From: Solirubrobacterales bacterium
GTDB taxonomy: Bacteria; Actinomycetota; Thermoleophilia; Solirubrobacterales; Solirubrobacteraceae
Assembly (NCBI GenBank): GCA_003244205.1
Contig: QHBW01000024.1
Span: 1-64,000, forward strand
Reading direction: 5' to 3'
Length of the DNA: 64,000 nt
Shown here one piece after another: positions 8,500-17,933 of this stretch; the first letter of the stretch is position 1, and each line of letters begins with the position of its first letter. Position numbers and translations under genes: made by a program. The notes under the pieces were generated by a model. It ran no database searches. It saw nothing but the letters and a program-made list of their open reading frames with translations, and was not told the origin of the DNA.

Positions 8500-8955
8500 T
8501 CAGCCCGCGCCACCCGGGGCCAGCCGCTCGCGCATGGACGCCAGCGCGAGCACTGCCTCGGCCGCGTGCCGGCCCTGATCGCGTCTGTCTCCCCCGGCGC
8601 GCGCCAGCGCCTGCGACATCGTCTCCACGGTGAGCACGCCGAACGCGCACGGGACGCCGGTGTCGAGCGCTACGCGCTGGATTCCCGCCGCGGCCTGATC
8701 GCAGACATAGCGGTAGTGGTCGGTCTCCCCTTTGATCACCGCGCCAAGGCAGGCGACCCCGACGTAGCGCCCCGATTGCGCGCAGTAGCGCGCGGCGAGG
8801 GGAAGCTCGAAGGCACCCGGAACGTCGTGGATGTCCGCCTCCCGCGCCCCTGCCTCGGCGAACGCCGCCTGGGCCCCCGCCACCAGGCGTTCGGCGAGCT
8901 CGGCGTAGAAGCGGGCAACGCAGATGGCGAAGCTGCCGGGAGAGGGCTCGCTCAT
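8500..8955 (-). CDS. ribH: 6,7-dimethyl-8-ribityllumazine synthase
   Basis: A 151-residue enzyme that condenses 3,4-dihydroxy-2-butanone 4-phosphate with the ribityl-diaminouracil intermediate. Family motifs are FAICVARFYAELAERLV at the N-terminus, HDVPGAFELPLAAR, ACLGAVIKGETDHYRYV with the catalytic histidine, and GVLTVETMSQAL. Its ATG overlaps the ribBA stop by 4 bp (ATGA). It is the last gene of ribD-ribE-ribBA-ribH; a 54-bp gap carrying the rpmB promoter follows. Confidence 0.96.
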   Translation of the reverse strand: MSEPSPGSFAICVARFYAELAERLVAGAQAAFAEAGAREADIHDVPGAFELPLAARYCAQSGRYVGVACLGAVIKGETDHYRYVCDQAAAGIQRVALDTGVPCAFGVLTVETMSQALARAGGDRRDQGRHAAEAVLALASMRERLAPGGAG

Positions 8956-10277
8956 CGAGTGTCGGCGTCGGCATCGAGCGGCGGCAGCTGCTCTCCGCGC
9001 CCGACGCGACGATCGTGCTCGCGCTCGCGCTGCAGAAGCTCCTCATCGAGGGCGAGGCCTTGGTGGTGCATGCCGTGACCAAGGCGCTCGCGCTTGGCGC
9101 GCAAGTACGCCTCGTTGTGTGGATTGGACACCGACTCGATCGGAAGCTGCTCGGTCACCGACAGCCCATAGCCCTCGAGCCCGACGATCTTCTTGGGGTT
9201 GTTGGTGAGGATTCGGATCGAGCTCAGGCCCAAGTCCACGAGGATCTGTGCCCCGATGCCGTAATCGCGCAGATCGACGGGCAGGTTGAGCGCGAGGTTG
9301 GCATCGACGGTATCGAGGCCATTCTCCTGGAGGCGATACGCGCGCAGCTTGTTGAGCAGGCCGATGCCGCGCCCCTCCTGGGCGAGGTAGAGCAGCACGC
9401 CACGACCCTCGTGCTCGATCATCGCCAGCGCCGACTGCAGCTGCTCGCCGCAGTCGCAACGCAGCGAGTGGAAGACGTCGCCGGTCAGGCATTCGGAGTG
9501 CACGCGAACGAGCACATCGGGCTGGCCCGCGACGTCGCCCTTCACCATCGCGACGTGATGCTTGTCGTCGAGCAGCGCGCGGTAACCCACGGCCGTGAAC
9601 TCACCGAACTCCGTGGGCAAACTGGTGGAGACGACGCGCTCGATCAGCTTGTCGTGACGCCGGCGGTAGGCGATCAGATCGGCGATCGTGATCATCGTCA
9701 GCCCGTGGCGCTGGCAGTAAGCGGCGAGGTCGGGCACCCTGGCCATCGTGCCGTCGTCGTTCATCACCTCGCAGATCACGCCCGCCGGCACGAGCCCCGC
9801 GAGACGGGCGAGATCGACCGCCGCTTCGGTGTGGCCGGTGCGCTCGAGCACGCCGCCGGCCTTCGCCTTCAACGGGAAGACATGGCCTCCGTGGGTGAGG
9901 TCGTCGGGTCGTGTGTCGGCAGCGATCGCCACCTGGATCGTGTGAGCGCGCTCGGCCGCGGAAATGCCGGTAGTGACGCCCTCACGGGCGTCCACGGCGA
10001 CGGTGAAGGCGGTCTTGAACGGGTCCTCGTTCTTTGCGGCCATCAGCTCTAGCCCAAGCACGTCGCAGCGCTCCGGGGTGAGCGCCAAGCAGATCAACCC
10101 GCGTCCTTCCTTGGCCATGAAGTTGATCGAGTCCGGAGTGGCGAACTGGGCAGCCATCACGAGGTCGCCCTCGTTCTCGCGCTCGACGGAGTCCACGACG
10201 ACCACCATCTTCCCGGCGCGTACGTCCTCGATGGCCTGCTCGATCGTCGCGAACGAGGTCTTCACCGGAGAGCTCAT
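8952..10277 (-). CDS. ribBA: Bifunctional 3,4-DHBP synthase / GTP cyclohydrolase II
   Basis: A 441-residue fusion supplying both entry intermediates of riboflavin synthesis. The N-terminal half is Rib[36 protein letters not shown] and CEVMNDDG are all present. The C-terminal half is Rib[21 protein letters not shown] contributes the zinc-binding cysteines and [15 protein letters not shown] the catalytic segment. The last 40 residues are a charged extension ([14 protein letters not shown]) not needed for catalysis. Start ATG overlaps the ribE stop by 4 bp. Confidence 0.97.
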   Translation of the reverse strand: MSSPVKTSFATIEQAIEDVRAGKMVVVVDSVERENEGDLVMAAQFATPDSINFMAKEGRGLICLALTPERCDVLGLELMAAKNEDPFKTAFTVAVDAREGVTTGISAAERAHTIQVAIAADTRPDDLTHGGHVFPLKAKAGGVLERTGHTEAAVDLARLAGLVPAGVICEVMNDDGTMARVPDLAAYCQRHGLTMITIADLIAYRRRHDKLIERVVSTSLPTEFGEFTAVGYRALLDDKHHVAMVKGDVAGQPDVLVRVHSECLTGDVFHSLRCDCGEQLQSALAMIEHEGRGVLLYLAQEGRGIGLLNKLRAYRLQENGLDTVDANLALNLPVDLRDYGIGAQILVDLGLSSIRILTNNPKKIVGLEGYGLSVTEQLPIESVSNPHNEAYLRAKRERLGHGMHHQGLALDEELLQREREHDRRVGRGEQLPPLDADADTR

Positions 10278-10888
10278 GCGCTCAGCGAAGGGCTGTGCTT
10301 GGTCTCCACCAGACGCTCAACGTACTTGGCGATCACGTCGACCTCCAGGTTGACGGGGATTCCGGGTCGCGCGGCGCCCAGGGTGGTGCGGGCGAGGGTT
10401 TCGGGGATCAGCGAAACGCTGAAGCTCGATCGCTGCAGATCCGCCACGGTGAGCGACACGCCGTCGACAGCGATCGAGCCCTTGGGCGTCACGTAGCGCA
10501 GGATCTCGACAGGTGCGCCGATCGTGACGACGCGGGCAAAACCGTCCTCGCTGACCACCTCGATGACTCCCACGCCGTCGACGTGACCCTGGACAACGTG
10601 GCCGCCGAGTCGGTCGGAGGCGCGCAGCGCGAGCTCGAGGTTGACCTGGGACCCGGCGTCAAGGGCACCGAGCGAGGTCCGCGCCAGCGTCTCGTGCATC
10701 ACGTCGGCCTCGAAGCCGCCGCCGTCACCGGCGAGGCCAGTCGCCGTCAGGCAGACGCCGTTGACGGCGACCGAGTCCCCACGGGCGATATCGGCGGCGA
10801 GCGGCGTGCGAACGGCGATCCGCGCACCGGCGTCGTCGCCGCGGATCTCCTGGACGTCGCCAAGCGCTGCGATCAGACCGGTGAACAT
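10274..10888 (-). CDS. ribE: Riboflavin synthase alpha chain
   Basis: A 204-residue protein built from two lumazine-binding barrels. The first starts [10 protein letters not shown], the near-invariant riboflavin synthase N-terminus; [14 protein letters not shown] and [26 protein letters not shown] follow. The second repeats the pattern as [14 protein letters not shown]. It dismutates two lumazines to riboflavin and the diaminouracil. ATG at 10888 was chosen because MFTGLI is conserved, although an in-frame GTG lies 9 bp earlier. The ATG is 2 bp after the ribD stop codon. Confidence 0.96.
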   Translation of the reverse strand: MFTGLIAALGDVQEIRGDDAGARIAVRTPLAADIARGDSVAVNGVCLTATGLAGDGGGFEADVMHETLARTSLGALDAGSQVNLELALRASDRLGGHVVQGHVDGVGVIEVVSEDGFARVVTIGAPVEILRYVTPKGSIAVDGVSLTVADLQRSSFSVSLIPETLARTTLGAARPGIPVNLEVDVIAKYVERLVETKHSPSLSA

Positions 10889-10890
10889 CC

Positions 10891-12012
10891 TCACCACTCT
10901 TGCAGTCTCGCCGACAGCAGCAGATCGCTGTCGATGCGCTCGCAGTCGATGTCGGTGGCGCTCACTGCGTCGGAGATACGCTCGCCTCCGGTGCCCTCCA
11001 GCACGCCGCGCGCGCTGCGCCCGCCGAGCACCAGCGGGGCCATGAAGAGCCGCAGCTCATCGATTTCGCCAGCGTCCAAGAACGCCCCCGCGAGCCGGGG
11101 GCCACCCTCCAGCAGAAGGCTCGTGACCCCATCTGCGCCGAGCTGATCCAGCGCCGAGCGCACCCGCGCGTGCTCGTTGGCACCAGCCGCCACGAGGACG
11201 CCGGCCCCAGCGCCGGTGAGGGCATCGGTGTCGATGCGGTTGGCCGCACGCGAGACCACCACGATGAGCGGCACGTCATGCGCGCCACGCACGAGTTGGG
11301 AGCTGAGCGGAAGGCGCCCGGTGGAGTCGAAGACGACCCGTCGGGGCTGGCGGGCGACGGCATCGATCCGCGCGGTGAGCCGGGGATCGTCGGCCAGCGC
11401 GGTACCGATCCCGACCGCGACAGCGTCGACTTCGGCGCGCCAGCGGTGCGCACGCGCCCTGCTGGCTTCGTCGGAGATCCAGCGGGAGTCGCCGGTCTTG
11501 GTCGCGACCTTGCCGTCGAGCGTCATCGCCGTCTTGAGGGTGACGTGGGGGCGGCCCGTCCTCGCGTGCTTGCGGAAAGGCTGGTTGAGCAGCCTTGCGC
11601 GGCGAAGGATGTCGCCGTCTGCGACCTCGACCTCCAGGCCCTCGTCGCGCAGGATCCCCAGGCCGCGCCCGGATGCCTTTTCGCTCGGGTCATCGGAAGC
11701 CACAACGACGCGCTGCACACCGGCCTCGAGGATCGCGTCGGTGCATGGTGGGGTCTTGCCTTCATGACAGCAGGGCTCGAGCGAGACGTACAGGGTGGCG
11801 CCGCTGAGATCTGCTCCGGCGCAAGCGGCGAGCGCCTCGCGCTCGGCGTGGGGGCCTCCGAGCGAGGCGTGGAAGCCCTCCCCCAGGATCCTTGCGTCCC
11901 GCGCGACGACCGCCCCGACCAGAGGGTTGGGGCTCACGAGCCCGCGGCCTTGCTCGGCCAGCTCGATCGCGCGGGCCAGGTGCGGCCAATCGGTGTCGGT
12001 TTGGAGCCCCAT
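10891..12012 (-). CDS. ribD: Bifunctional diaminohydroxyphosphoribosylaminopyrimidine deaminase / reductase
   Basis: A 373-residue fusion. The deaminase domain has GGPHAEREAL and SLEPCCHEGKTPPC, the zinc-binding His/Glu and Cys pair. The reductase domain begins at about residue 145 (RPHVTLKTAMTLDGKVA) and contains SRWISDEASR and LLLEGGPRLAGAFL. It carries out steps two and three of riboflavin synthesis. It is the first rib gene. The 35-bp gap to the upstream glycosyltransferase gene holds TATCCT 12 bp before the ATG, a possible own promoter. There is no room for an FMN riboswitch. Confidence 0.97.
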   Translation of the reverse strand: MGLQTDTDWPHLARAIELAEQGRGLVSPNPLVGAVVARDARILGEGFHASLGGPHAEREALAACAGADLSGATLYVSLEPCCHEGKTPPCTDAILEAGVQRVVVASDDPSEKASGRGLGILRDEGLEVEVADGDILRRARLLNQPFRKHARTGRPHVTLKTAMTLDGKVATKTGDSRWISDEASRARAHRWRAEVDAVAVGIGTALADDPRLTARIDAVARQPRRVVFDSTGRLPLSSQLVRGAHDVPLIVVVSRAANRIDTDALTGAGAGVLVAAGANEHARVRSALDQLGADGVTSLLLEGGPRLAGAFLDAGEIDELRLFMAPLVLGGRSARGVLEGTGGERISDAVSATDIDCERIDSDLLLSARLQEW

Positions 12013-12024
12013 GCCGTCGCACCG

Positions 12025-12030
12025 AGGATA
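12025..12030 (-). promoter_or_regulatory. Putative -10 box of ribD (TATCCT)
   Basis: TATCCT on the minus strand is 12 bp before the ribD ATG, with no Shine-Dalgarno site between. A recognisable -35 box is absent. Confidence 0.35.
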
Positions 12031-12047
12031 GGCCCCGTGATGCGCGG

Positions 12048-13988
12048 TCAGGGACCGCAGCGCCCGCCCCGCAGGCGGTAGACGACAATCTCTGGACCAG
12101 GGCGACTGTAGGCCAGTGGGTAGTAGTCAAACGACCAGTCGAAGTCGAACTTCTGGGGGCGACCGGTCGGGGTCACCCGCAACAGCACCCGGGCGCGCCG
12201 TTGCAGCTCGCGGTAGTAGGCGACCGCCTGGGGCACCTTCTTGGGCTCGTTGTACGCGCGCCCCCAGACCGTCGAGCCGGTCACGACGAGACATACGTCG
12301 CGCGCAATCAGGAGGTCGATCAAGCCCGGTGACACCCTGCGCACGTACGACTCGTCGCCGACCGCGGAGAGATCGGATGCGTAGCGGTAGGGGAAGCTGG
12401 AGGGCGCCGCGTTGTCATCGAAGACGCCGGCGCCAACGGCGCCCGCCAGGCTGGCCGCGGGTCGCGACGCCGCATCTGCCTGCGCGCCACCTGGCACGTC
12501 GGCGGCGAGCACACGCGCGATCGCGTCGCCGCCAGCGGCACTCAGCGCGGCGACGCCGATGGCTCCCGCGGGGGTTGGGCCGGCGGTTGGATCGATGTTG
12601 CTCCAGCGAGCGCCGCTGGCGGTCTCCGGGAAGCTGCGCCCGGGGTCAGCCAGCCAAGAGCCCGGCGCCACCGGCTCCACCAGCATCGGCGTCCCGGGGG
12701 GCAGGTGGGCGACCATCCAGGCGCGCGCGATCGCACGTGTGTCAGCTCGCGCGAGCACGCGGTCGCTGTGGACGGCGTAGAGCAACCCTTGGGCCAGCAG
12801 GGCGAGCGCTACGAAGGCGCCGAGTGGCATGGTCAGCGCTGGCCGGCGGGCGAGCAGGCCGCGGACTCTGCGGGCGCGCACGAGCGCCCGGACCGCCGTC
12901 ACCGCGCCGAAGGCGGCGAGCAGGCTGAGGAAGGGGAACGCCGGCAGCAGCCAGCGCCCAAAGAAGCGCTGCTGCTGGCCCATGAAGACGTAGAAGGCAA
13001 GCGGCGGGGCGACGAGGACCCACGCCAGGGCGCGCCAGCGCCATACGAGCAGCACCGCTCCCATCAGAGCCGCCAGCGCAGGCAACACACCGAATCCCCA
13101 TGCGGCCGTCCACAGGTAGAAGGCATAGCCGCTCGTGAACGTCTCGCCAAGCTTGTCTGACCCTCCCGCGACCGCGCCCTGTCCGATGACGTCGTGGCGG
13201 AACTGGGAGAGATCGACGATCGCGTACGGGTTGGCGGCGAGGAAGGCGGCGAGCGCACAGACCCCGACCAGCGCGAGGCCGACGATGGCGGCGCGCGTGG
13301 ATGCACGCTCGGCGACGCCGACGGATCGGCGGCTCTCCACGAGGCGGACGATCGCGGCGGCGGCGATCGCCAGCACGACGAACCCGCCGGTGTACTTCGT
13401 TGCCGCCGCGATCCCCACGCCGACCCCCGCGATCAGGTAGTCACGCCGAGCCCCGCGGCGAACGATGCCAGCCGTCCCGAGCAGCCCGAGCGCGATCGGA
13501 GCCAGAGCAGGACCGTCGTTGGTCGCCTGATGGGCATAGAACACTGGCAGGAAGGCGACCGCCAGCAACCCCCCGGCCAGCAGCCCCACCGTGGCGTCGA
13601 ACAGTCGCCGCCCCGCGAGACACACGAACCAAACCGCGAGCGCTCCGAGCACGGCGGAGACCGCGCGGGCGACGGTGAAGACCTCCGTCGGGTCAGCGGC
13701 GTAAGCGTGCGCCGCTGACCCGCCGCCGCCGAACCAGAGCGCGAAGACGGCGTGCAGCAGGTAGGTGAACCCGGGTGGGTTGACGAAGTAGTTGGGGTTG
13801 AGCGAGTGGCCGAAGAAGCCAATCGCCTTGGGGACGAAGTGGGCGTTCTCGTCCACGTTGAAGGCGTACGGCAGCCCCTCGCCGACGCCCCACAGCCGCA
13901 GGACAAGCGCGCCCGCGACGACACCGGTGGCCGCGAGCGCGAAGGGTTGCGGCCGGCGCCCTACCGAGCCCTTTGGGATACTGCGCAC
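12048..13988 (-). CDS. GT-C fold membrane glycosyltransferase (GT39/ArnT-like)
   Basis: A 646-residue integral membrane protein with an N-terminal transmembrane helix (ALAATGVVAGALVLRLWGV) and roughly ten further hydrophobic helices up to about residue 400. A soluble C-terminal domain follows. The first extracytoplasmic loop carries FNVDENAHF and NYFVNPPGF, the acidic motif and Asn-Pro-Pro typical of polyprenyl-phosphate-dependent GT-C enzymes. These transfer a sugar from a lipid carrier on the outer membrane face. The start is a GTG with TAGACT 9 bp upstream. It is divergent from a GT2 enzyme that could supply its lipid-linked sugar, and lies 35 bp upstream of ribD. The acceptor is unknown. 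Confidence 0.8.
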   Translation of the reverse strand: MRSIPKGSVGRRPQPFALAATGVVAGALVLRLWGVGEGLPYAFNVDENAHFVPKAIGFFGHSLNPNYFVNPPGFTYLLHAVFALWFGGGGSAAHAYAADPTEVFTVARAVSAVLGALAVWFVCLAGRRLFDATVGLLAGGLLAVAFLPVFYAHQATNDGPALAPIALGLLGTAGIVRRGARRDYLIAGVGVGIAAATKYTGGFVVLAIAAAAIVRLVESRRSVGVAERASTRAAIVGLALVGVCALAAFLAANPYAIVDLSQFRHDVIGQGAVAGGSDKLGETFTSGYAFYLWTAAWGFGVLPALAALMGAVLLVWRWRALAWVLVAPPLAFYVFMGQQQRFFGRWLLPAFPFLSLLAAFGAVTAVRALVRARRVRGLLARRPALTMPLGAFVALALLAQGLLYAVHSDRVLARADTRAIARAWMVAHLPPGTPMLVEPVAPGSWLADPGRSFPETASGARWSNIDPTAGPTPAGAIGVAALSAAGGDAIARVLAADVPGGAQADAASRPAASLAGAVGAGVFDDNAAPSSFPYRYASDLSAVGDESYVRRVSPGLIDLLIARDVCLVVTGSTVWGRAYNEPKKVPQAVAYYRELQRRARVLLRVTPTGRPQKFDFDWSFDYYPLAYSRPGPEIVVYRLRGGRCGP

Positions 13989-13997
13989 CGCGCCGCG

Positions 13998-14003
13998 AGT
14001 CTA
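13998..14003 (-). promoter_or_regulatory. Putative -10 box of the GT-C gene (TAGACT)
   Basis: TAGACT on the minus strand, 9 bp before the GTG start, with no Shine-Dalgarno site and only a weak -35 region. Confidence 0.4.
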
Positions 14004-14078
14004 CGGCACGGCAATGGAGTGCCGGCGACGGTGCCATCCTTGACGGCCTCTGCCAGCCATCGCGCCGGCGCAAGCGCC

Positions 14079-15131
14079 ATGAAGCTCATTATCCAGATCC
14101 CGTGCTATGACGAGGCCGCCCAGCTTCCGGGCACGCTGGGCGACCTTCCACGCCAGGTCGAGGGCTTCGAGGCGGTCGAGTGGCTGATCGTCGACGATGG
14201 CTCCACCGACGGCACCGTCGAGATCGCGCGCGCCCACGGCGTCGATCACGTCGTGCGCCTGCCGGCAAATCGCGGCCTCGCCACCGCCTTCCAAGCCGGT
14301 CTGGACGCGGCGCTGAAGCTCGGCGCCGACGTGATCGTCAATACCGACGCCGACAACCAGTACGTTGCCGACGACATCCCAGGGCTTGTCGCGCCGATCC
14401 TTGCCGGCCGTGCGGACATGGTGGTCGGCGACCGCCAGATCTCCGACCACGAGGAGTTCTCGCGCCTGAAGAAGTTGCTGCAACGGCTCGGCTCGTGGGT
14501 CGTGCGCCAGGCATCCGCTACGACGGTGCCCGACACCACGTCGGGCTTTCGTGCCTACAACCGCGAGGCGGCGATCCAGATGGTTGTCGTCTCGAAGTAC
14601 ACCTACACGCTGGAGACGATCATCCAGGCCGGCAAGATGCTCGTCGCGGTCGACCACGTGCCAGTCCGGGTCAACCGCAGGACGCGCCCCTCACGGCTGT
14701 TCTCCTCGACATCGGCCTATGTGCGCCGCAACGCGGTCTCGATCTTCCGTATCTACGCGCAGTACGAGCCGCTGCGCGTGTTCATGACCGGGGCGGCGGT
14801 GCTCGGCCTAGCCGCCACGGTGATCTGGGGCCGTTTCGCCTGGTACTACCTCGTAGAAGGTCAGGGCAAGGGCCACGTGCAGTCGCTGATACTCGGCGCG
14901 GTGCTGTTCATCGCCGCGATGGTGCTCGCGGCGCTCGGCGTCATCGGCGACCTGCTGGCGGCTCAGCGCGTGCTCTCGCAGCGCACGTTCGAGCGCGTAC
15001 GTCGTGTTGAGCTCGCGCTCGGGGTGGCGCCCTCGCACTACGAGCACCCCCCGCCCCCCACATCGCCACCGATCGACGCGCGCGAGACGCAATCGGAGCG
15101 TCCCTCCGCGACTCCTGCGCTCCGCCGATGA
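14079..15131 (+). CDS. Family 2 glycosyltransferase with two C-terminal membrane helices (dolichol-phosphate-sugar synthase type)
   Basis: A 350-residue protein. The GT-A domain begins MKLIIQIPCYDEAAQLPG and contains WLIVDDGSTDGTVEIA, PANRGLATAFQAGLD and NTDADNQYVADDIP (the DxD-type site), then a TTSGFRAYNR motif. Two hydrophobic helices at about residues 240-265 and 270-295 anchor it, followed by a Pro-rich tail. Such enzymes charge polyprenyl phosphate with a sugar on the cytoplasmic face. The stop overlaps the following methyltransferase start (ATGA). It probably forms an operon with the methyltransferase and flippase. Confidence 0.88.
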   Translation: MKLIIQIPCYDEAAQLPGTLGDLPRQVEGFEAVEWLIVDDGSTDGTVEIARAHGVDHVVRLPANRGLATAFQAGLDAALKLGADVIVNTDADNQYVADDIPGLVAPILAGRADMVVGDRQISDHEEFSRLKKLLQRLGSWVVRQASATTVPDTTSGFRAYNREAAIQMVVVSKYTYTLETIIQAGKMLVAVDHVPVRVNRRTRPSRLFSSTSAYVRRNAVSIFRIYAQYEPLRVFMTGAAVLGLAATVIWGRFAWYYLVEGQGKGHVQSLILGAVLFIAAMVLAALGVIGDLLAAQRVLSQRTFERVRRVELALGVAPSHYEHPPPPTSPPIDARETQSERPSATPALRR

Positions 15132-15766
15132 GCGCCAGCGCCCCGGTGTCTCGGGCGCCGGCGCCTGTCCCCACCGGCAACACCTTCGACAAGTACGGAT
15201 CGACGAACCCAGTCGTGCGCCGCTTGATGGCCGGCTTCGAGGGGGCGCTCGACGCACTCTTCTCGCAGGCGGCGCCGCGGTCGGTGCTCGACGTCGGTTG
15301 TGGCGAGGGGGTGCTCACCTGCCAGTGGGCCGAGCGACTCGGCGACGGGCGCATCGTCGGAATCGATCTTCCAGACGAGAAGCTGGCGGCGGAGTGGCGC
15401 ACGCGCCAGCGGCCCAACCTCGAGTACCGCGGAATCGAAGCCGGCGCGCTTCCCTTCGCCGACGGGGAGTTCGAGCTGGCCGCCGCGATCGAAGTGCTCG
15501 AACACGTCCCCGATCCCGAGCGCACCCTCGCCGAGATGACGCGCGTCGCCGAGCGCTGGCTGCTGGTGTCGGTGCCTCGTGAGCCGCTGTGGCGGATGCT
15601 CAACGTTCTGCGAGGCGCCTACCTGCGGGAGGGGGGCAACACACCGGGGCATCTGAACCACTGGTCCCAGCGCCGCTTCGTGGAGCTGCTCTCGCGGCAC
15701 GGGCCGGTGGTTGAGGCGCGCTCGCCGTTCCCCTGGACGATGCTGCTCGTTCGCGTCGGCTCTTAG
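15128..15766 (+). CDS. SAM-dependent methyltransferase (class I)
   Basis: A 212-residue protein with a complete Rossmann methyltransferase core. Motif I is VLDVGCGEGVLTCQWA (about 57-72), the acidic residue binding the ribose is in IVGIDLPDEK, and motif II/III is AIEVLEHVPDPERTLAEM. NHWSQRRFVELL near the end resembles methyltransferases of glycan or lipid clusters. The target is unknown. It is translationally coupled to the glycosyltransferase upstream and followed 31 bp later by a flippase gene, so a glycan or lipid-linked substrate is likely. Confidence 0.88.
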   Translation: MSASAPVSRAPAPVPTGNTFDKYGSTNPVVRRLMAGFEGALDALFSQAAPRSVLDVGCGEGVLTCQWAERLGDGRIVGIDLPDEKLAAEWRTRQRPNLEYRGIEAGALPFADGEFELAAAIEVLEHVPDPERTLAEMTRVAERWLLVSVPREPLWRMLNVLRGAYLREGGNTPGHLNHWSQRRFVELLSRHGPVVEARSPFPWTMLLVRVGS

Positions 15767-15797
15767 TGGACCCCAGCGCCGTGGGATCCGGAGCGTA

Positions 15798-17252
15798 GTG
15801 GCAGCCGGCGGCTACGGACGCGGTGCCCGGATCCTGTCGATTGGGATCGCGACCACTGGGGTCGTCACGTTCGCGTACTTCGCCCTTGCCAGCCACGCCC
15901 TGGGCGCGACGCGCTACGGCGGGGTGTCGGTGCTGTGGGCGGTGCTGTTCGTGGTCGTATCGATCATTTATCGCCCGATCGAGCAGCTGCTCTCGCGTAC
16001 GATCGCCGACCGCCGCGCTCGCGGACTGGCCGGGCACCCGATCCGCGTTGCGGCGCTGATTCAACTCGGGTTTGCGGTGCTCTTCCTGGTGGTGGCGCTG
16101 GTTGCTCGCCACCGCCTGATCAACGGTGTCTTCGACGGCGCCAGCGCGCTCTACTGGATCCTTGTTTCAGGCGTGCTCGCCTATGCAGCCAGCTACTTCG
16201 CACGCGGCTGGCTGGCGGGTCACGAGCGCTTCGCGCTCTACGGAGGGCTGGTGCTCTGCGAGGCGCTGTCGCGCTTCCTCTTCGCGCTCGCGGCGGTCGT
16301 CGGCATCACCCACGGCCAGACCGCCGTCGCCCTGGGAATCGCGGCCGCCCCCGCCTTCTCCCTGGCGGTCGTGCCTTGGGCGCTGCGTCGCCACGCCGAC
16401 CGCGTTGCCTCGGAAGGGGATGCTGGTATCGCCGCCGACGCCGCGTCCCCTGACGCCACCGCCGTGGCCGCCGACGCGACCGTCGAAGAGCACCGGGCGG
16501 CAACGGCCGGCGGCGAGCTCTCGCTCGCCCGGGGCGGGCGCTTCGCGCTGTCGGTACTCGGCATCATGGCGGCAGAGCAGGCGCTGCTCAACCTCCCCGT
16601 GCTCACCGTCAAGGCCACCGCGAACGCGGCGCTCGCGGGGGCGGCCTTCAACATCCTGCTGATCGCGCGCGCGCCTCTCCAGCTCTTCCAGGCGATCCAG
16701 ACCTCGCTTCTCCCCCACCTCACTGGACTGCACAGCCGCGCCGGTGCAGAGAGCTTTCACCGTACCGTGCGGATCACGCTGCTGACGATCGCGGCGTTCG
16801 CCGCAGCCGTCGCGCTCGGGCTGCTGGCGGTGGGCCCGCAGGTCATGCACGCCGTCTTCGCGGGACGGCCCTATGCCCGCGGCGGGCTCGTGCTGGTGGG
16901 CTGCGGCATGGGGCTGCACCTCGTCGCGGGCACGCTCAATCAGGCCGCTCTGGCGCGCGACCGCGCCGGACTGGCGGCCGCGGCCTGGCTCACCGCCGCC
17001 GCGCTGTTCGTCGGCTGGCTGACGCTGCCCGTCGTGTCCGACCAGCTGCTGCGCGTCGAGCTGGGCTACGTCGGCGCGACGGGGATCCTCAGCGGCCTGC
17101 TCTACGCCCTCTACCTGCGTCCCGGACCGCTCCCCGCGCAGCTCGGGGCCGAGCCCGAAACGGCGTCGGCGCCGCATCGGCTTGTCACGCCAGCGTCACG
17201 ACGGCGTCGTCCCCACGGGCGATCGTGGCCGCCGCGTGAGCGCGGGCGTTGA
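15798..17252 (+). CDS. Polysaccharide-type flippase / MATE-like membrane protein (Wzx-like)
   Basis: A 484-residue protein with about twelve hydrophobic helices, for example VVTFAYFALASHALGATRYG and VALIQLGFAVLFLVVALVA. YGGVSVLWAVLFVVVSIIYRPIEQLLSRT resembles the first helices of Wzx/RfbX lipid-linked oligosaccharide flippases. An unusual Ala/Asp-rich cytoplasmic insert sits at about residues 210-240. Start chosen at GTG 15798 (VAAGGYGRGARIL), the first plausible in-frame start after the preceding stop. The last 68 bp overlap the convergent MOSC gene. Role inferred: moving the glycan made by its neighbours across the membrane. Confidence 0.75.
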   Translation: MAAGGYGRGARILSIGIATTGVVTFAYFALASHALGATRYGGVSVLWAVLFVVVSIIYRPIEQLLSRTIADRRARGLAGHPIRVAALIQLGFAVLFLVVALVARHRLINGVFDGASALYWILVSGVLAYAASYFARGWLAGHERFALYGGLVLCEALSRFLFALAAVVGITHGQTAVALGIAAAPAFSLAVVPWALRRHADRVASEGDAGIAADAASPDATAVAADATVEEHRAATAGGELSLARGGRFALSVLGIMAAEQALLNLPVLTVKATANAALAGAAFNILLIARAPLQLFQAIQTSLLPHLTGLHSRAGAESFHRTVRITLLTIAAFAAAVALGLLAVGPQVMHAVFAGRPYARGGLVLVGCGMGLHLVAGTLNQAALARDRAGLAAAAWLTAAALFVGWLTLPVVSDQLLRVELGYVGATGILSGLLYALYLRPGPLPAQLGAEPETASAPHRLVTPASRRRRPHGRSWPPRERGR

Positions 17253-17922
17253 TGCCGAAGACGCCACCGTGCTCACGGTAGATCCAGCGCATCAGCTCGG
17301 GCCAGCGGTCGTTCGGGTCATCGGGGTCGCGCGTTGGAATCACGCACCGCAGACATGGACCCAGCAGCTCGAGCTCGCAGTCGCCGATCACGATTCGCCC
17401 TCCCTCCCAGTCCTCCTCGGCGAACGCGGGAGCATCGAGCGAAACATGGATGTTGGGGCGAAATCGCCCCAGGCTGAGGGGCCGGCCGAGCAGGCGCTCG
17501 ACGGCGCGCAGGGTCGCCTCCGTCGTCACCAGCACGCTGCGCGAGAGGTCCTGCTGCCCGTTGACGTCGCGCAGAAGGGTCACGGGTCGTCCAAGATCGT
17601 CCTCCAGGGCGGTGCTGAGCGCCGGGTCTCCCCAGGCGAGACGACGGCCGTCTGGGGCTGTCAGCCACGGCGCGGGCGGGCGCTCGGGCTCGACCTGATC
17701 GTCGGGGGCGTCGACGTAAGCCGCGCCCCACGAGAGCAGACGCGGCGCCTGGCGTGCGGTGAGCCGTCGCGAGCGGCCCTTGTGCTGATCGAAGATCGCA
17801 TGGGTGCGGTCACCCGCGAACCCGCGCCCGTCGAGGCGCACGCGCTGCGCGGGCTCTCCGCCAAGCGACTTCACTGGCCAGCGGTGAAGCTCGGTGACCG
17901 CGCCGCTGAAGCGCGCCGCCAT
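17185..17922 (-). CDS. MOSC domain protein
   Basis: A 245-residue protein with the MOSC_N beta-barrel (VTELHRWPVKSLGGEPAQRV, then GFAGDRTHAIFDQHKGR) and a C-terminal MOSC core. LLGPCLRCVIPTRDP near residue 195 contains the conserved cysteine of molybdenum-cofactor-dependent YcbX/mARC-type oxidoreductases. These reduce N-hydroxylated compounds using Moco and a redox partner. No Moco synthesis gene is in the window. The start (MAARFSGAV) lies 11 bp after the rpe stop. The 3' end overlaps the convergent flippase gene by 68 bp. Confidence 0.85.
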   Translation of the reverse strand: MAARFSGAVTELHRWPVKSLGGEPAQRVRLDGRGFAGDRTHAIFDQHKGRSRRLTARQAPRLLSWGAAYVDAPDDQVEPERPPAPWLTAPDGRRLAWGDPALSTALEDDLGRPVTLLRDVNGQQDLSRSVLVTTEATLRAVERLLGRPLSLGRFRPNIHVSLDAPAFAEEDWEGGRIVIGDCELELLGPCLRCVIPTRDPDDPNDRWPELMRWIYREHGGVFGINARAHAAATIARGDDAVVTLA

Positions 17923-17933
17923 GCTCCCGGGCG

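Noticed and set aside
12013-12047. FMN riboswitch upstream of ribD
   Set aside because: The 35-bp gap cannot hold an RFN element, and none is seen within the preceding gene end.
16167-17177. Minus-strand 336-codon frame opposite the flippase gene
   Set aside because: Arg/Gln/His-rich antisense frame without domain features; the plus-strand membrane protein explains the region.
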